Shown: positions 29,800-43,400 of the stretch, piece after piece
Layout: each line of letters starts with the position of its first letter
Position numbering within the stretch: position 1 is the first letter of the stretch
DNA from: Panonychus citri
Lineage: Eukaryota; Arthropoda; Arachnida; Trombidiformes; Tetranychidae
Reading direction: 5' to 3'
Length of the DNA: 64,000 bases
Assembly (NCBI RefSeq): GCF_014898815.1
Contig: NW_026515531.1
Location: forward strand, 62,001-126,000
Translations under genes and position numbers: made by a program
Notes under the pieces: model-generated
Databases searched by the model: none
Seen by the model: the letters and a program-made list of their open reading frames with translations, nothing else
Told to the model about the DNA's origin: nothing

Positions 29800-30370
29800 T
29801 TGTTCATTGTTTCATTGTTTAATTGTTGAAGGTAATTCAATTGTTTATTCTTCTATTGTTTAATTATTGAAGGTAATTCAATTGTTTTGATTCAATGATT
29901 TAAATCTTTTATTTAGTTGTTGAAGTTAATTATTGTTTTGATTCAATGATTTAATCTTTTTCATTCAATTGTTGAAGGTAATTGTAGTTTTGATTCAATG
30001 ATTTTAATCTTTTCATTCAATTGTTGAAGGTAATTGTAATTTTGATTCAATGATTTTACTCTTTTCATTCAATTGTTGAAGGTAATTGTAGTTTTGATTC
30101 AATTATTTTACTCTTTTCATTCAATTGTTGAAGGTAATTGTAGTTTTGATTCAATGATTTTACTCTTTTCATTCAATTGTTGAAGGTAATTGTAGTTTTG
30201 ATTCAATTATTTTACTCTTTTCATTCAATTGTTGAAGGTAATTGTAGTTTTGATTCAATGATTTTACTCTTTTCATTCAATTGTTGAAGGTAATTGTAGT
30301 TTTGATTCAATGATTTTACTCTTTTCATTCAATTGTTGAAGGTAATTGTAGTTTTGATTCAATGATTTTA
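29800..30370 (-). repeat. 52-bp tandem repeat, about eight good copies plus diverged ones
   Basis: The string TCATTCAATTGTTGAAGG recurs at 29961, 30013, 30065, 30117, 30169, 30221, 30273 and 30325, a strict 52-base period, with diverged copies to the left. Alternate units vary between CAATGATTTTAC and CAATTATTTTAC, suggesting recent expansion of a two-unit block. Confidence 0.9.
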
Positions 30371-31775
30371 TTTTGATTATAGTTGATTGGTTCGATTGTT
30401 GTAAAGTTCAATTTAATTTGGAAAGATAATTAACTTTTGTTATAATTGGTTGGTTCAATTGTTGTACAGTTCACTTGTTATATCTGATTTGTTTTTTTTT
30501 TAGTAAATTTTAAATTACTATTTCTCAGGGTTTATTTATAGATGAATTAATTGGATCTTACTGAGAAATGTATTCTATTCGGATCTTAAAGCGGCAAAAT
30601 AATTGTTACTTGTATTGAATTCGTATTGGACTATTTGAATTCTAGAACGTCGTTATTTTGCTTATATTTTGCTCAGAAAGGCTAATTCAATCAATTTTGA
30701 ACTGTGTTTGATCTTCAGACATATATGATTAGAGTGAGTGCAAAAAATTTTAACAGGAAACTCATTATTACACAAAATCTATTAAGAAAAGATTGATTCT
30801 CGTCAATTGTAGTTGATAAAGTAAAGATGACAAATAATCTCAGCAGCTTTTAATTGGTCAAAGATGACAAATACTAGAAAAAAATGATCTCAACAATTTT
30901 TGACTGGTCAAATCTGAGAAAGAATTAAATCAAACACAAAAAGTTGATCATTAAATTTTCTTTACTCTAAAGGTGAAAATCTCTTATTTGTGTCTTGTTA
31001 TAATTGGTTTGATCTTGAACGATTTTATTTTGGTAAAGCTCAGAGAAAAAAAAATTCAAAAGAGAAAGAAACAAACTGGAATACACTTTCCCTAATGAAT
31101 ATCGTAATTTGGTCACTTGAGTTTTGTTTAAACAATTACTATCATCTTACCAAAAGTGAAAAGATTATGTGGCTTGATTTCTCTTGTACTTTAAAATAGA
31201 AGTGAAATGTATTTTAAAGGTAAAAACCAAATTAAGTTTAAAATATGAATTTGAAATATGAAATGTATAAAAACAGCACTTATCTTTTCCTTTCAATTTG
31301 ATCTCCTTTGATAATGGTTACCAGGTTGGGTTGAGGTAAAATAGATTTTCCTTTTTATTTCCCTTTTGTCTGTTTGATTTAATGTGATATTTTATTAAGT
31401 TTATTTAATTGACAATGAAAGCGATATATAATCAATCAACAAATATGGAACCAGAAAGGTGATGAGTAGAATTTCCCACTCCTTGATCTATCCGTCAGGT
31501 TGTAAGGTTGGATTTAACCTAACCAATTCCACTTTAGATGAAATAAAAGTACTTGGTAATTTAACTAATTGTTGTAGCTCAATTAGTTTTTTTTTAACAA
31601 CACTCTATTTCTTTAACCAGTTTGTCCTTTGATTACTCTATTCGAGTCACTTTGAGGCCTTAATTTTCACTGATTTGTGTTACTTAGTACAATAAGTAAT
31701 AACTTATTATCAATTATATATTATCAATATAAGATCACCTTTTTTTAGGAATTTTAATAAATCACAAAAAAAAAC
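30371..31775 (-). other. Proximal leader of large element
   Basis: AT-rich sequence between the 5' primer site and the repeat arrays. An open frame at 30990-31199 (plus) runs antisense to the element and shows no recognised feature. I see no gene here. Confidence 0.5.
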
Positions 31776-31792
31776 TCTCGGTGGGACCTCCA
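31776..31792 (-). promoter_or_regulatory. Primer binding site (tRNA-Gln type)
   Basis: On the minus strand, three bases after the 5' LTR, TGGAGGTCCCACCGAGA is exactly complementary to the 3' end of animal tRNA-Gln (known to end ...TCTCGGTGGGACCT plus CCA) over 17 bases. This fixes the element's orientation and LTR boundary. Confidence 0.85.
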
Positions 31793-31795
31793 ATA

Positions 31796-32068
31796 TGGAA
31801 AGAAAATAACTATTATAAAACTATTGCAATTAATTGCCACATAAACACTTTATTAATAAAAGTAGAGCGGCACTTGGGTAACTTTTCCCCGATTTTCCAT
31901 ACCTAAAATGGCCGAAAACTGGCCATTATATGGTTAGTGAGGGAGATTATCTTCTCCCTTATCTTCATCTTCTTCCTCAAATTTCATCCAATAAGGATAA
32001 CCAGGTACCACGTGAGAGGTGGTACCTGGTTGAACAAAGAAACTGGTGGTGTAACCAGTTTGGTTACA
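31796..32068 (-). repeat. 5' LTR of the large element, 273 bp
   Basis: Differs from the 3' LTR only by three extra bases in the loop of the CCAGGTACCAC hairpin (32001-32011 with 32019-32029, seven-base loop instead of four) and two extra bases a little further on. The poly(A) signal AATAAA is at 31849-31854 in minus orientation. Confidence 0.9.
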
Positions 32069-32072
32069 CAAT
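32069..32072. repeat. 4-bp target site duplication (CAAT), right
   Basis: Matches 19427-19430. Confidence 0.75.
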
Positions 32073-33091
32073 TAGGCAATTGAGTAAACAATTATAATGA
32101 ATAGTTTTTTTTCAAGTTGATCATTTAATTAACTCTCTGTTTGTAATTGTTATCAAGTCAATCACCAGCCAATTGTTAGTAATTTCATGATATTTTTAGT
32201 GTGAGATAATTGAACTGAAAGTAATCAACAAAAATTCAGGACTAATAAACCAACAATCGTCAAGTTGATTGATTAATCGTATTTCATTAATGTATCAGTA
32301 TGAAAATTGATTAAACCATGGTTTGGATCAGAAAATTGTTATAATTACTTGATTATGAAAAATAAATCATTTCATGGTGGAAATATAGCACAATGAGATA
32401 ATGATTAACTAAAATAGATATTGGATAAGTAGAAAAGTTCAATTCCAATCATTATCATGATAATATTTCATTTTTCAAAATCAGAATAACAGTCATGAAG
32501 TTTTTTTACGCTCTCCTTATCATCAGTGTCTTTTTTCAATATTATTACAAATAATGTATATGAAAAACTTTCATCTAGTTTTTGTTTTTCTTACCTTGTT
32601 GTTGTATTTTCATCATCAGTTATTATCGATATTTTCATATGGGAAATTATCGATTAATCGATGAAGAGAGAGAGAGAGAAGAAACTTTTCTTTGCCTGTT
32701 TTCTTTTAATGGTAATCGATTAAACTTCAATATTGTTATAACAATTTACTGAGCAACTTGTAAGCTCAGTTTTGTAATAACACTATTAGATGAGTAATAA
32801 TAATGATAATCAATGTATTCACTTGATAAGTGTTGCTGTTTCTGTTTTATTTTTGTACAATTACCATGATGGTAAAAATTTTGTTACGAAAATTTCAAGT
32901 AAAATCAGAAAATTTTCTTAGAAAATGAGGATTCAAATTCTGGGTTATCATCCATTGCTCAGAAAAAGATAAAACTTATTGTTCTGTATAAGTAGAGATA
33001 CGGATGGAAATGATTAACGTAAGGAACCGGAAAATTAAGAGAGAGAGAGAGAGAGAGAGATGTAATAGTCAAAAGAGTAGAAGGTGTAAAG

Positions 33092-33268
33092 ATGATGGTG
33101 GAAGATAAAGATGAAAGAGTGAGAGACAAAATGGATTGGCAAGAAGATTATCACGAATTAAATGGTTTTGGACGAAATCTTTTGGTCATCAATTTAAGCT
33201 TGACCAACGGTCAGAGTAAAAATGAAGTTGAAACAAGAGAAACAACAACAAAATACAATTCAAAGTGA
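33092..33268 (+). CDS. Candidate first coding exon or small ORF (58 aa)
   Basis: An ATG-initiated 58-codon frame with varied, charged composition (MMVEDKDERVRDKMDWQEDY at the start), unlike the His/Ile/Ser-rich repeat-derived frames around it. Just before its stop is GTGAGT (33265-33270), a canonical splice donor, so the real exon could end at 33264. An overlapping frame (33222-33428) is also open and highly charged, so purine-rich composition may explain part of this. I recognise no family. Confidence 0.25.
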   Translation: MMVEDKDERVRDKMDWQEDYHELNGFGRNLLVINLSLTNGQSKNEVETRETTTKYNSK

Positions 33269-33992
33269 GTTGAGGGAAACATCGAGGGAGGATGAAGATT
33301 GCGGAACAAAGCAGCAAAAAAAGAGAGTAAGATTGAGAATGATGAGAAGGGTGAAGATGAAGATGAGGGACTGTGGGAGTAGGGAAAGTTTTGCAAAGAC
33401 AAAAAATCTTTGGGAAGGCTACGCTTGACAAATGTCACTTTTACCTCCATTGATTTTATTGATTTTGTTATTTTCAACTTGCTCTCTCACCCATTTTTTG
33501 TCATATTATCAAAGTTCCAACGGAACTTTGGTTCCTTATTACTTTCTCATCTTTTTTTATCTTCATCATTTCTTTCTCATCATCTTACTTACACAATCTA
33601 CTTATTGAGCTCTTTACAATGATATCCCTTTTTTTATTTCACTCATCATCATCATCATCTGTAAGAGATGTGATAACAACAAACAACAATAACACAATCA
33701 TCATCTTACTCTTGACCAGTTTTTTGTCCTTCCTTGCAACAACCTTCATCTTCATCTTTTATCATCATTAGTATTATCATTACTATCAATGGTGATCGTA
33801 ATATGAGATATGAATGTATTTTCTTGTGAATTAGAACAAAAATTCATTCAAAAAACAGTTTCTTCTGCTTGGTTTTCAAAATATCATCATTATAATGATA
33901 TTTTGACAATTTTAGAAAAGGAAATAGTTTCCATTCATCTCAAAGCTCTAAGTAAACTGATTAAAGTGATGGAGAAATGAAAGCGATAAGAT

Positions 33993-34047
<55 letters not shown>

Positions 34048-37000
34048 TATTATTATTATCGTGTTTTGTTGTCATTTTTATTTCTCTCTTCCAAAAGATT
34101 AAATGTCGAGAAGGTTAGTAGACCTTAAGAAAATCAGAGATTGGAAAGTTATCATGAAAAAGAGGAAAAATTTTCACAAGAAAACAGGATAAGCTTGAAA
34201 TCGTATCAAAGGCAATGAACACTTGAATATAATATTAATGATAAGAATATATATTTGTTATATTTAGATGCGTTTATAAAGAAATAAAGAAGGCAAAGAG
34301 AACAAAGGAAAAGAAAGATGATAGAGTATGATAATCATCTTTGAAAAACCCAGGTCATTAAGTTTCATCATTATCATCATCTTAAGGGTGAAAATGAACG
34401 GTTTCATCTCTACTACTTTATCCTTTCATTTTTCTTCCTCATCATCACATCTTTTTTCATCATTATTATCATCGTCATCATCCACAACACTCTACTACCA
34501 CTACCTCCTCCTCTTACTCTTTCTTACTCCATCTTCATCTTCTTGTTTTCACTCCCTGAGTTGTCTTAATGCGTGTTCTAGTATTTCATTATTTCCCTTG
34601 TTATTATTATCATCATCATTATTATAACTATTATCATCTTCATCTTCCTGCAAATTCACACACAAAACCTGATACATATTTTACCACTTCCACCTCCCTC
34701 CTTAACCTACTTAACCTCCTCCTTTAACATAATCATCTAAACAAATTGAATATGAAATATAAGCTTCTGTTGACATTGTTTTAATCATCCATTGAACCTT
34801 AATTGTGAACATTGAAATAATGATAAACTTTAATCATCTTAGATTTTGAGCAGAAAGCTCATTCATATCAATAACTTTATTTCATAAAAAAAATATCCTC
34901 ATCGTTCTTGGCAATAAAGACAAGGTCAGTGGGATGATAGAAACAAGTCTCTTGAGGATAAACAATTTTTTTCACCTTCCACCTGAAGCTTTATAATATT
35001 TACATCTCAATTAGGTCATTCATACCATGCAATCATGAGATATACATTGATTCAAGGTGAGTCACCATTGAATCCCAATAAGTTATTCGATGGTGTTTCC
35101 CTCTCCCCCTGCTCATTCAATCTGTGATAATGGATTAGGTAATAGTCATTTTAATTCAATCATGAAACATCATGTTGAAAAAATCTCAGATCCCTGCAAA
35201 TATTTGAATCACAATTCCAAAGGATTTATAGCTTTTCAATCAATTTTTTAAACTTTGCCTCTTCTTTTACTAGAAAATTAATTCAATCAGAAAGGAAACA
35301 CTACCGAAAATCAATCAATCAATCACTAAGAATGTTTTTTTTTTCTCAAAAGTCTTTAGCTAAATTGTAAACCAATTGAACTTAATTTCTTTTTTTTTCT
35401 TGTTCTCTTAACTGATTTCAAATCTATTCTCAATCTCAAAGTTTAATGAACAATTAATATCAATAAATTACCATGTGAATACCATTAATATCATTTATTA
35501 GAATTAGAAATTGATTGGTTTCAGATAATAACAAAAAATATTGTGCAACTTTACCATGTAAATTTGAATGTATGAGATTTATTAATTATTCATGAGAATA
35601 ATTAATTGTAATTACCTTTAGTTATAATGATAATTTTAGGGAATAATTTCTGGCTTTCATCATCATAGTTTTGGGTCTAAATTAAAGTGTCGATTAGGTT
35701 TATAAGCGAACAGAAAATTGATCAAAAAGATGAAGAGATGAGATTCTGTTGTCGAAGGGAATTATAATAAGTGAATATGAAAACACTCATGATCCATTTG
35801 AGATGCTCTCCAAGTATTAAATAGATGATGATGAAAATGAAGATATGTGTGTGAGAGAAAGAGATGAAGATAAGTACAATTTGAAAGTGTCTTTCATTTT
35901 ATGTCCTTGAACCAGGTTATAAAAAAGTGATAGTATTTCACTGATAGAATATCATCTTTCACCATTTCTATCTCACTCTTCATCTTCATTCTATATCATT
36001 TGGTTTTCTGGTTTTTTTTACCTGAGAAAATGAGACAAAAAATAAGAGAGATAATAACAACAATCATAATAAACTAATAAGTAAAGTGTGAGTTTTTGGT
36101 GTAAAAATACAATAAGAGAATGTCAAAAAGGCTCCTCATCTTTATCTTCATCATCATTTTTTTTTCTGCTGAGTTTTCATGAATCTTTCTTGAAAACCTC
36201 ACTAAACTCTCTCCCTTTCACTGAGCATTTCTATTCAAAATAATCTGCAGACAAGGTAAACTCATAAGGAAAGAAAGAAGAAAAAAAAAGATAAAGAAAA
36301 ATGATTCAGATTCTAGATGAATTCGTTTCAAGGTGAAAAATGATAAAAGAGTGAGAGAGAGAAAGAAAGAGGTAATAAGGTGAATCTTTACACCTTTTAA
36401 GATCATCTTCATCATCTTTGTCACCACTTTGAACGACATTTTCTTGTTCCAACTAATATTTAACAATATAAAATGCAACTTTCGTCTTTCTTTTCATTTT
36501 GTTTTTCTTCATCACCAACACCAAGGATTTAAGCTTATCTTAAACACTTATTTATCTTCATTCGAGAAATGTTGACACTCTAACTGATTAAATCTTCATT
36601 TTGAATGTACATGTATGCGAATGCATGGAGTCAACTGAATAACGGGACTATCAATGTAATAACGTCAGAACGATAATGACAATGTTATTATGTATAATCT
36701 TGATTAGTTTCACACACAAGTTTAACTATCTGGCTATTGACTGTAATTCAATTATCGCACTTAAGTTGTATGAACTTTCATCATGGTAAAGGAAGAAGAT
36801 GAGAGGATAAAAATCAAACATGGAGGAGAAACTTAATGTTAAATAGTATTCAGAAAAAAAAAATTGATATTGCCTTTGGCGATGGGATTACAATTTATCA
36901 TCTTCACAGAATTTCATTCAATAAAATCAATAATAAAGATAAAAATATCATCTCCATGTATCATTCATGTAGTGACATAAATATATAACTAGAACCAATC

Positions 37001-37174
37001 ATTGTCATAACCATCATCATGTTATTAACAGAGAGTGAGAGATAATATTAGTTGCAAAGATTTAGTAGATAATCATGATAACCATCTTGATGAGTTGACA
37101 TTTGATCATTTTGATTATTAATTCATTCAAATGGTTAAAGAAACAAATGAATTGAAGACAATCAGTTGAATTTG

Positions 37175-37228
<54 letters not shown>

Positions 37229-39305
37229 TGTTGTCATAATTATAATCAGTCATGAGAATAACGATAGAGAAGATCATTCCTCTTATCATATGAGATTCAA
37301 TGTACGATTCTCAGAGTTGAAATTCTCAATCCATTGAGCTGATTGTATATCTTTGAAAATTGTGATTCTCATTGAATTTATCTATTTCTTGGTTATCTGT
37401 ACATTTATCATTGTCTTTTACTCATCTTCATCAGTTTATCTTCATCCCTTTTTCTCTCTCGACTTCATCATCCGTCTTCTATCCAGTTTTCTCATTTTCT
37501 TTTTCATTCTTTTATCAACCTTAATCGGATTGTTCATCTTCCTCATCTGATTTATCTTCTGAATGTTCATTTGTTGATCAATGGTCTCCCTTTACTCCAT
37601 CTTCATCTCTTTGTTTTCATCCTCATTTCGTAACTTATTCAATTCACTCTCTTTTACTATAATACAATATATTCACTTATTTTATCATCATCATCATCAT
37701 CATTATCATCATTTTATCTCTCTTAGAAACCCCTTTTATCATCTCCATCATTGTTATTTTAATGATAATAGTTATGGTTAGTATAACGGATTAAATGATC
37801 TTATTGTTAAGATGAACTAATAAGATGAAGATGAGGAACAAAAAATTTCATCTTCTTGTCTATCATCTTGTTTGATAAAGACAACATCGTTTTCATGTTT
37901 ATCATCATGTTATTCATCATCACTATCCTTTTCTTGTCTTCATCAAACACAACAAGGAGAGGAAGATGAAAATGGAGAGTAGAGAACACATAATACAATT
38001 TCTTGGTTCCATAGTGATGATGATGATGATGATGGTAAGCTGAGTCCAGATAATATGATAATATTCATGAGAAACTCATGATGAAAATCCTAATAATAAT
38101 AATTAATGATGAGGAATTATGAGATGACATTCTGAACTTTATATCATCATGAACTCAACTCATCACCATAATCATCATACAATTTTCATTGCATGATTAT
38201 GATTATATGGACTCAGTAGGAGAAGTAAATCAAATGAGACAGAAAAAAATACTAAACGGAAAAGTTAATTTCAAGGTCCAGTCAGATACATGGATGAATT
38301 TCATGATGGGTATTCTGAATTATGACTGTTAGTGTGTGTGTGTGTTTGAGCAAGAGTTAATATTAGCTAATCTAGATTCATATCGATTGATTTTTTTTCC
38401 TGACAGGTAAAGTTATATATTAGAACACGCAATTGGATAAAAACCTGAGGGGAAAAGAGACTGACCTTAATCTATAATCTTATGAATGGTCAATGAGATT
38501 TTGTTGATGGTGAGAAATGATAAGCAAGTTTAATGTCAATTGATCTGAATTACGAAAGGGAACTTATCAGGTAAACGATGATGATTATGGTTAATGATGA
38601 AAAGGTAATGAAACTGTTTAGATTCATTAGCTGTTGATAGAAATCAAATACTGAATTGTTACACTAAATATTATCATTTCTGTCCTTTTCTCTTCATTTC
38701 TCATCATAATCATCATTTTCTTTCCTTATTTCTCTTCTTTACAGTCATGGGAAATAAATAAGAAGTGTTAGCGCCTGATGAATTATACATTTCACCATAA
38801 ATTATTCTAGAATCAGAACAAGAATCGAAAAGAAAAAGAGGAGAAAAAAATCTCGACAATTAATCCATCATCGAGTCTCACTTATTTCTGAATAGATCTT
38901 TTTTCTTCCTCGTCTTTTCAATATTCTCCATCAACATCATCACTTCTCTTCATTTCTATCACATTTACACTCCCAGTTATCATTATTATTACCAATTCTT
39001 CATTGAAAAATGTTCCTATTTCTGTTGTTATCTCGATTCTTTTGCGAAAATGTTATCATTTCTGTCAACTTAAACTACTATTTCACTATTTTCATCATTA
39101 TTATCGTCATCATCTTCCATTCCTCCATTACTATTAGCATTTCATCATCCATCTCTATTTCATTTAACTTCAATTCATTGCTGTTCACGCCTCATCTCAA
39201 CTTTTTTAATACTTGAAACTTTTGCAAATCTTTTGTTTCCGCATCCTCCCTCTCATCTTCAAATGTCTCTCTTTCGAGATCCAATTTGTTTCATTTTTAT
39301 CATAT

Positions 39306-39328
39306 CAATTCCATGTAACATGGAATTG
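39306..39328. other. Perfect 10-bp stem hairpin
   Basis: CAATTCCATG, loop TAA, CATGGAATTG. It stands alone in AT-rich sequence with no T tract or gene next to it. Confidence 0.5.
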
Positions 39329-40433
39329 TAATAACCAGAGAAAAAGAGTGAATCTCATATTTCATTGAGAAAATGACATTTGAGATGATATCTATTCAGA
39401 TCCTTGAAATGACCTTAGATTGGAAATTTTGATGAGAGAAAATTGTAACTAAAATGATTATTTTACTTTTTCACCAACATAATATAAAAGTCTATTTATT
39501 GTATGTGACAAAAAGATAAAGGAAACGAAAAATTTTCCAATGATTAACAATTAGATTCAAAAGTGAGATTCTGATTGTTATGTACAATCATCATCATCAA
39601 TCATGTAATTGTGATTAACCATGAACATGGGAAAAAATGAAATTGAATTTAAATTCAGTTCATTAACATTACCATTAACAGTAGGGAATTTTTTTATTCT
39701 TGTCAACCAATTTAGACATTGGTAAGCAAAAATTGCAAACTTTTCAAAATATTAATTAGTCAATATACTAATTTATCTTACAGCAAATTAGCACAATTAG
39801 AAGTTAATTTTAATTGTCAAGAATTTATAATTTCAAGGGAATTCCTTGACTACTAATTGTAGTAATAAGAAGAGTTAAAGTTAATGAATGGGAAGAAAAT
39901 TTTTCACTTCATTTAAAGTGGAAAGGAAAATAATTCCAATCGATTCATTGGAAACAATATAAGTGAATAGAGTTATTAAAGTTGATTGAGATGATTAATT
40001 TGATTATCATCTCAAAGATAATTGTTAATAACAAACTTTTATTTGCAATTTAATTTGTTTTCTTCATCGTTTTCATGACTCACTCTCTTTTTTTTCTGAT
40101 CAATTTCCAAGTGACCTAATTAATGAGATAATGTTAATGATAAATAATATTATTACTTGCGAGTAAGAAAATGATATGATGAAGTAAAAAGAAGAGGCTG
40201 ATGATGATTAAGATGATTAGAAACCAAATGAAACGTGCTTAGTTCATCGGTTGCGAGTGAAAACAAGTGACCAATACTTAAGATACATGAAAGGGTATGA
40301 TGATGAAAAGAAAGAGGAAGACACAGATGATGATGAATAAGAATAATAAGAAATCTTCTCACGCCACCTAACGGTTTTAGATTGATGATGATGATAAAGA
40401 TGAGACGATTTATTCACTCCCTGCAAAAACATG

Positions 40434-40481
<48 letters not shown>

Positions 40482-43400
40482 GATTATCATCCCTTTTATC
40501 ATCCATTCTTACTCATCATGGTAACTATCATTGTTTGAAACTCTTGTTGTTGTTGTTGTTGATGTAATCAGCAACTCTAATGGTTTACGATCTTTTCATA
40601 TTTCCTCATCATCTTCCTCCTACTTACTCCCTTTTTTATATATATCAAAGAGATGATGAAGATGAGAAGTAAAGATGAAAGATGAAGATGAAAAGCAAAT
40701 GAATTGTGATCTTTTTTATACTATTACTACTATCTCAGTGTTATTGTTATTGTTATTGTTGTTTCTTCCTCTTCAAATCCATCGCAAATACCTAGTCAAC
40801 CATAGATGATGATCATCATCATCATCATAGATATTTATTGATGATAGTAACTCCCTAACAATGTAGATTCAAGTTCAACAAAAATCGTGAATGTTTTTTT
40901 TCACCAAATCTTGTTGCGATGATATGAAAAAAAAGGTCATCATCACTTGAAATACAAGGTCAATGCTGTAAATTTTATCACAACAATGAACAAACAACAA
41001 AAACATCAATATGAATCTCATTTCATTTTATATATTCATTAGATTAATATATTTATAATCTATAGCAATCAACTAAATTAATCCTATTCATCTGCTTCCA
41101 TAGTGATGGAATCACGATTTTTCATCAAATAAGTAATTTAAATTGTTAATCAGGATCTAAATTAACCCTTACGTTTAATCATAAATACATTCCAATCAGA
41201 AAATTTTTTTTCCATCATTTCATTCACATTACTATGGTAACTATTTCATCATTTTTTTTGTTCACTACAATGAAACTAATGTATACAACTAATTGAGTTT
41301 AATTATTTTCATATTATTCATTTCATTGTATAATTATGAAGATGATAATCTTTAAGTTTATTGAATGAAGATAAGATGATATTAGTCTTGATACTATTTC
41401 GGGCTCATGATGCATAGGGTAATGATTCTGATGGAAGATTAAATTTTTTTTTCTTCTCTTAATTGAAATATAATCTTCCCCTGAACTTGAATTGAACTGT
41501 AATGTCAAAGGATATTAACTAAGATTAAAATGATGATGAGAGGAAAACGATTCCTCCTCATGATGATTACTTGAAAAGCACTAACCTAATAATAAACAAG
41601 ACAAAGTAATGGAAAGTATAGTAAGTGAAACATAAACAAACTCATAAGTTTTGGCTTTAGGTTTTTAGGTGAAAAAGTTAAAAAACAAACAAAATGTGAG
41701 ACAGGATGATGATGATGATGATGATGAGGATAATGATGATAAAAAATGGTGTAAATAGTAGGAGGAAGAAAAATGGTGGTCATTTGATGTCCAGTAAATT
41801 AAAAAAGGCTTCACAAGAGGTGAGAAAATTCAACACAAATAGTAAACAAACAAGAAGAAAAAGAAAAATGTTATGACATTTAACCTTAAATTAACCTTTT
41901 TAATCTTAAACTTTTCTGATTAATTGGTTAGTTTATGAATCCAATTGTATTATTTATAATAAACAATCAATTTAATTGCTGAAATTGGAATTTTTCGTAA
42001 AGTTCATTTACCTTTTAAATTCTCATTTTAACAAATATCAAGATGAAGTTTTATATTGATGGTGAAAAATTCATGGGTGGAGTTGAAGTGCATGATGATA
42101 GGGAAGAAAAAACTTTTCATCATGACCTTCATTCCCTGTATAAGTAATAATATATATGTTTATTCATAGTATTCTCAATTCAACCTTCATTTTCACCATG
42201 GTTACCTCATCTTGTGGTGAAAAAAAGGTTATTATTGTATTTTCATGATAAACTCAGGGTTGAAGCCTATCAGTTATATTTTCATTTTTTTTTGTTGCTT
42301 TTTTTGATCAGTGGTCAGTATAAAACTTTTTATATATCATAACAAATAGACAGGAAAACATATACAGATAAATAACTTTCCAATGTAATAACATAAATTT
42401 TCAATATCCAAGATGAAATATCATGTATTTCATGATTGAGTATATTTATCATGGCAAATCGTTCATGATACTCATGATGATGATGAAATAATCAATATTC
42501 ATGAAAGGGATAACTATTGAGTAGATGAGAGGTGATTGATTATTTAATATAATCACTATATATATACATTTCATGTGATTAGATAATTATACTTATTGAT
42601 AGTTGATTGATTCTTGATTGTTTATTATTGGATTTATTTTATGTTTAATTAGTCTGTTGATTGATATTTCTGTGATAAAAACAATTAACTCAATCACAAT
42701 AATAACCAAGGTGATACGATGATTATCTTAATAATCATTATCTGTTAAATTAACTGTTTGTCTGTTGATGAGACAATCCTGATGATTTCCTTTCATGTAA
42801 TTGATTGTCAAGATGAAATTAAATATTAGTTCATATAATATATATATAACATGAAGAGGACATTGATCTGACAGGATTGATGATATCAATGATGATGAAA
42901 ATGAAGACATTCAATTCATGAAGATTCAGTTTAATCTGTTGGGCAGACTTTTTATTATCATGGATTGTACATGATCATCATTATCATCATTGGACATCTT
43001 TCACTCAACAATCTAATAAAATTCAATTATATTTATAATCGAGTGAAACAATCTAATTATATAAGTCACTCTTGTTTCTCAATATTATTATTATTATTAT
43101 TTGTTCATTTCTTTCATGATAATATCCAAAAATCATCATGATTAAATTCACTGTCAACAATATCAATGGGGAAAATTTTCTTCTCAACTCTTGAAGACAC
43201 TAATTCAGAGTTATCATCAACAATTCAACTCAATGGTAAATTCTGGTTCTTTACTGAATATTTATTTTCTTATCAATGGAACAACCAAATTTCCGTCTAA
43301 ATGATAAGTAATTTCAGGTTTAAGATGAGACTCATTTGCATGATAAATGATATGAAATTAAAGAGACAGTTTACAAATGCAATTAAAATGGTTTACCCTT

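Larger units (their letters stand above)
19431..32068 (-). mobile_element. Env-bearing Ty3/Gypsy (errantivirus-like) element, 12.6 kb
   Basis: Complete element on the minus strand: LTRs 268/273 bp, CAAT target duplication, tRNA-Gln primer site, leader of about 4 kb, small membrane ORF, gag-PR-RT-RNase H-IN, env, then an additional zinc-knuckle ORF before the 3' LTR. Domain order (integrase after RNase H) and the HHCC/DX35E integrase place it in Ty3/Gypsy. The env ORF after pol makes it errantivirus-like. It is much longer than usual gypsy elements (roughly 7-9 kb) because of the tandem-repeat leader and the extra ORF. Several one-base frameshifts break the ORFs, yet the LTRs differ only by two small indels, so it is either young with assembly errors or recently disabled. 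Confidence 0.9.
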
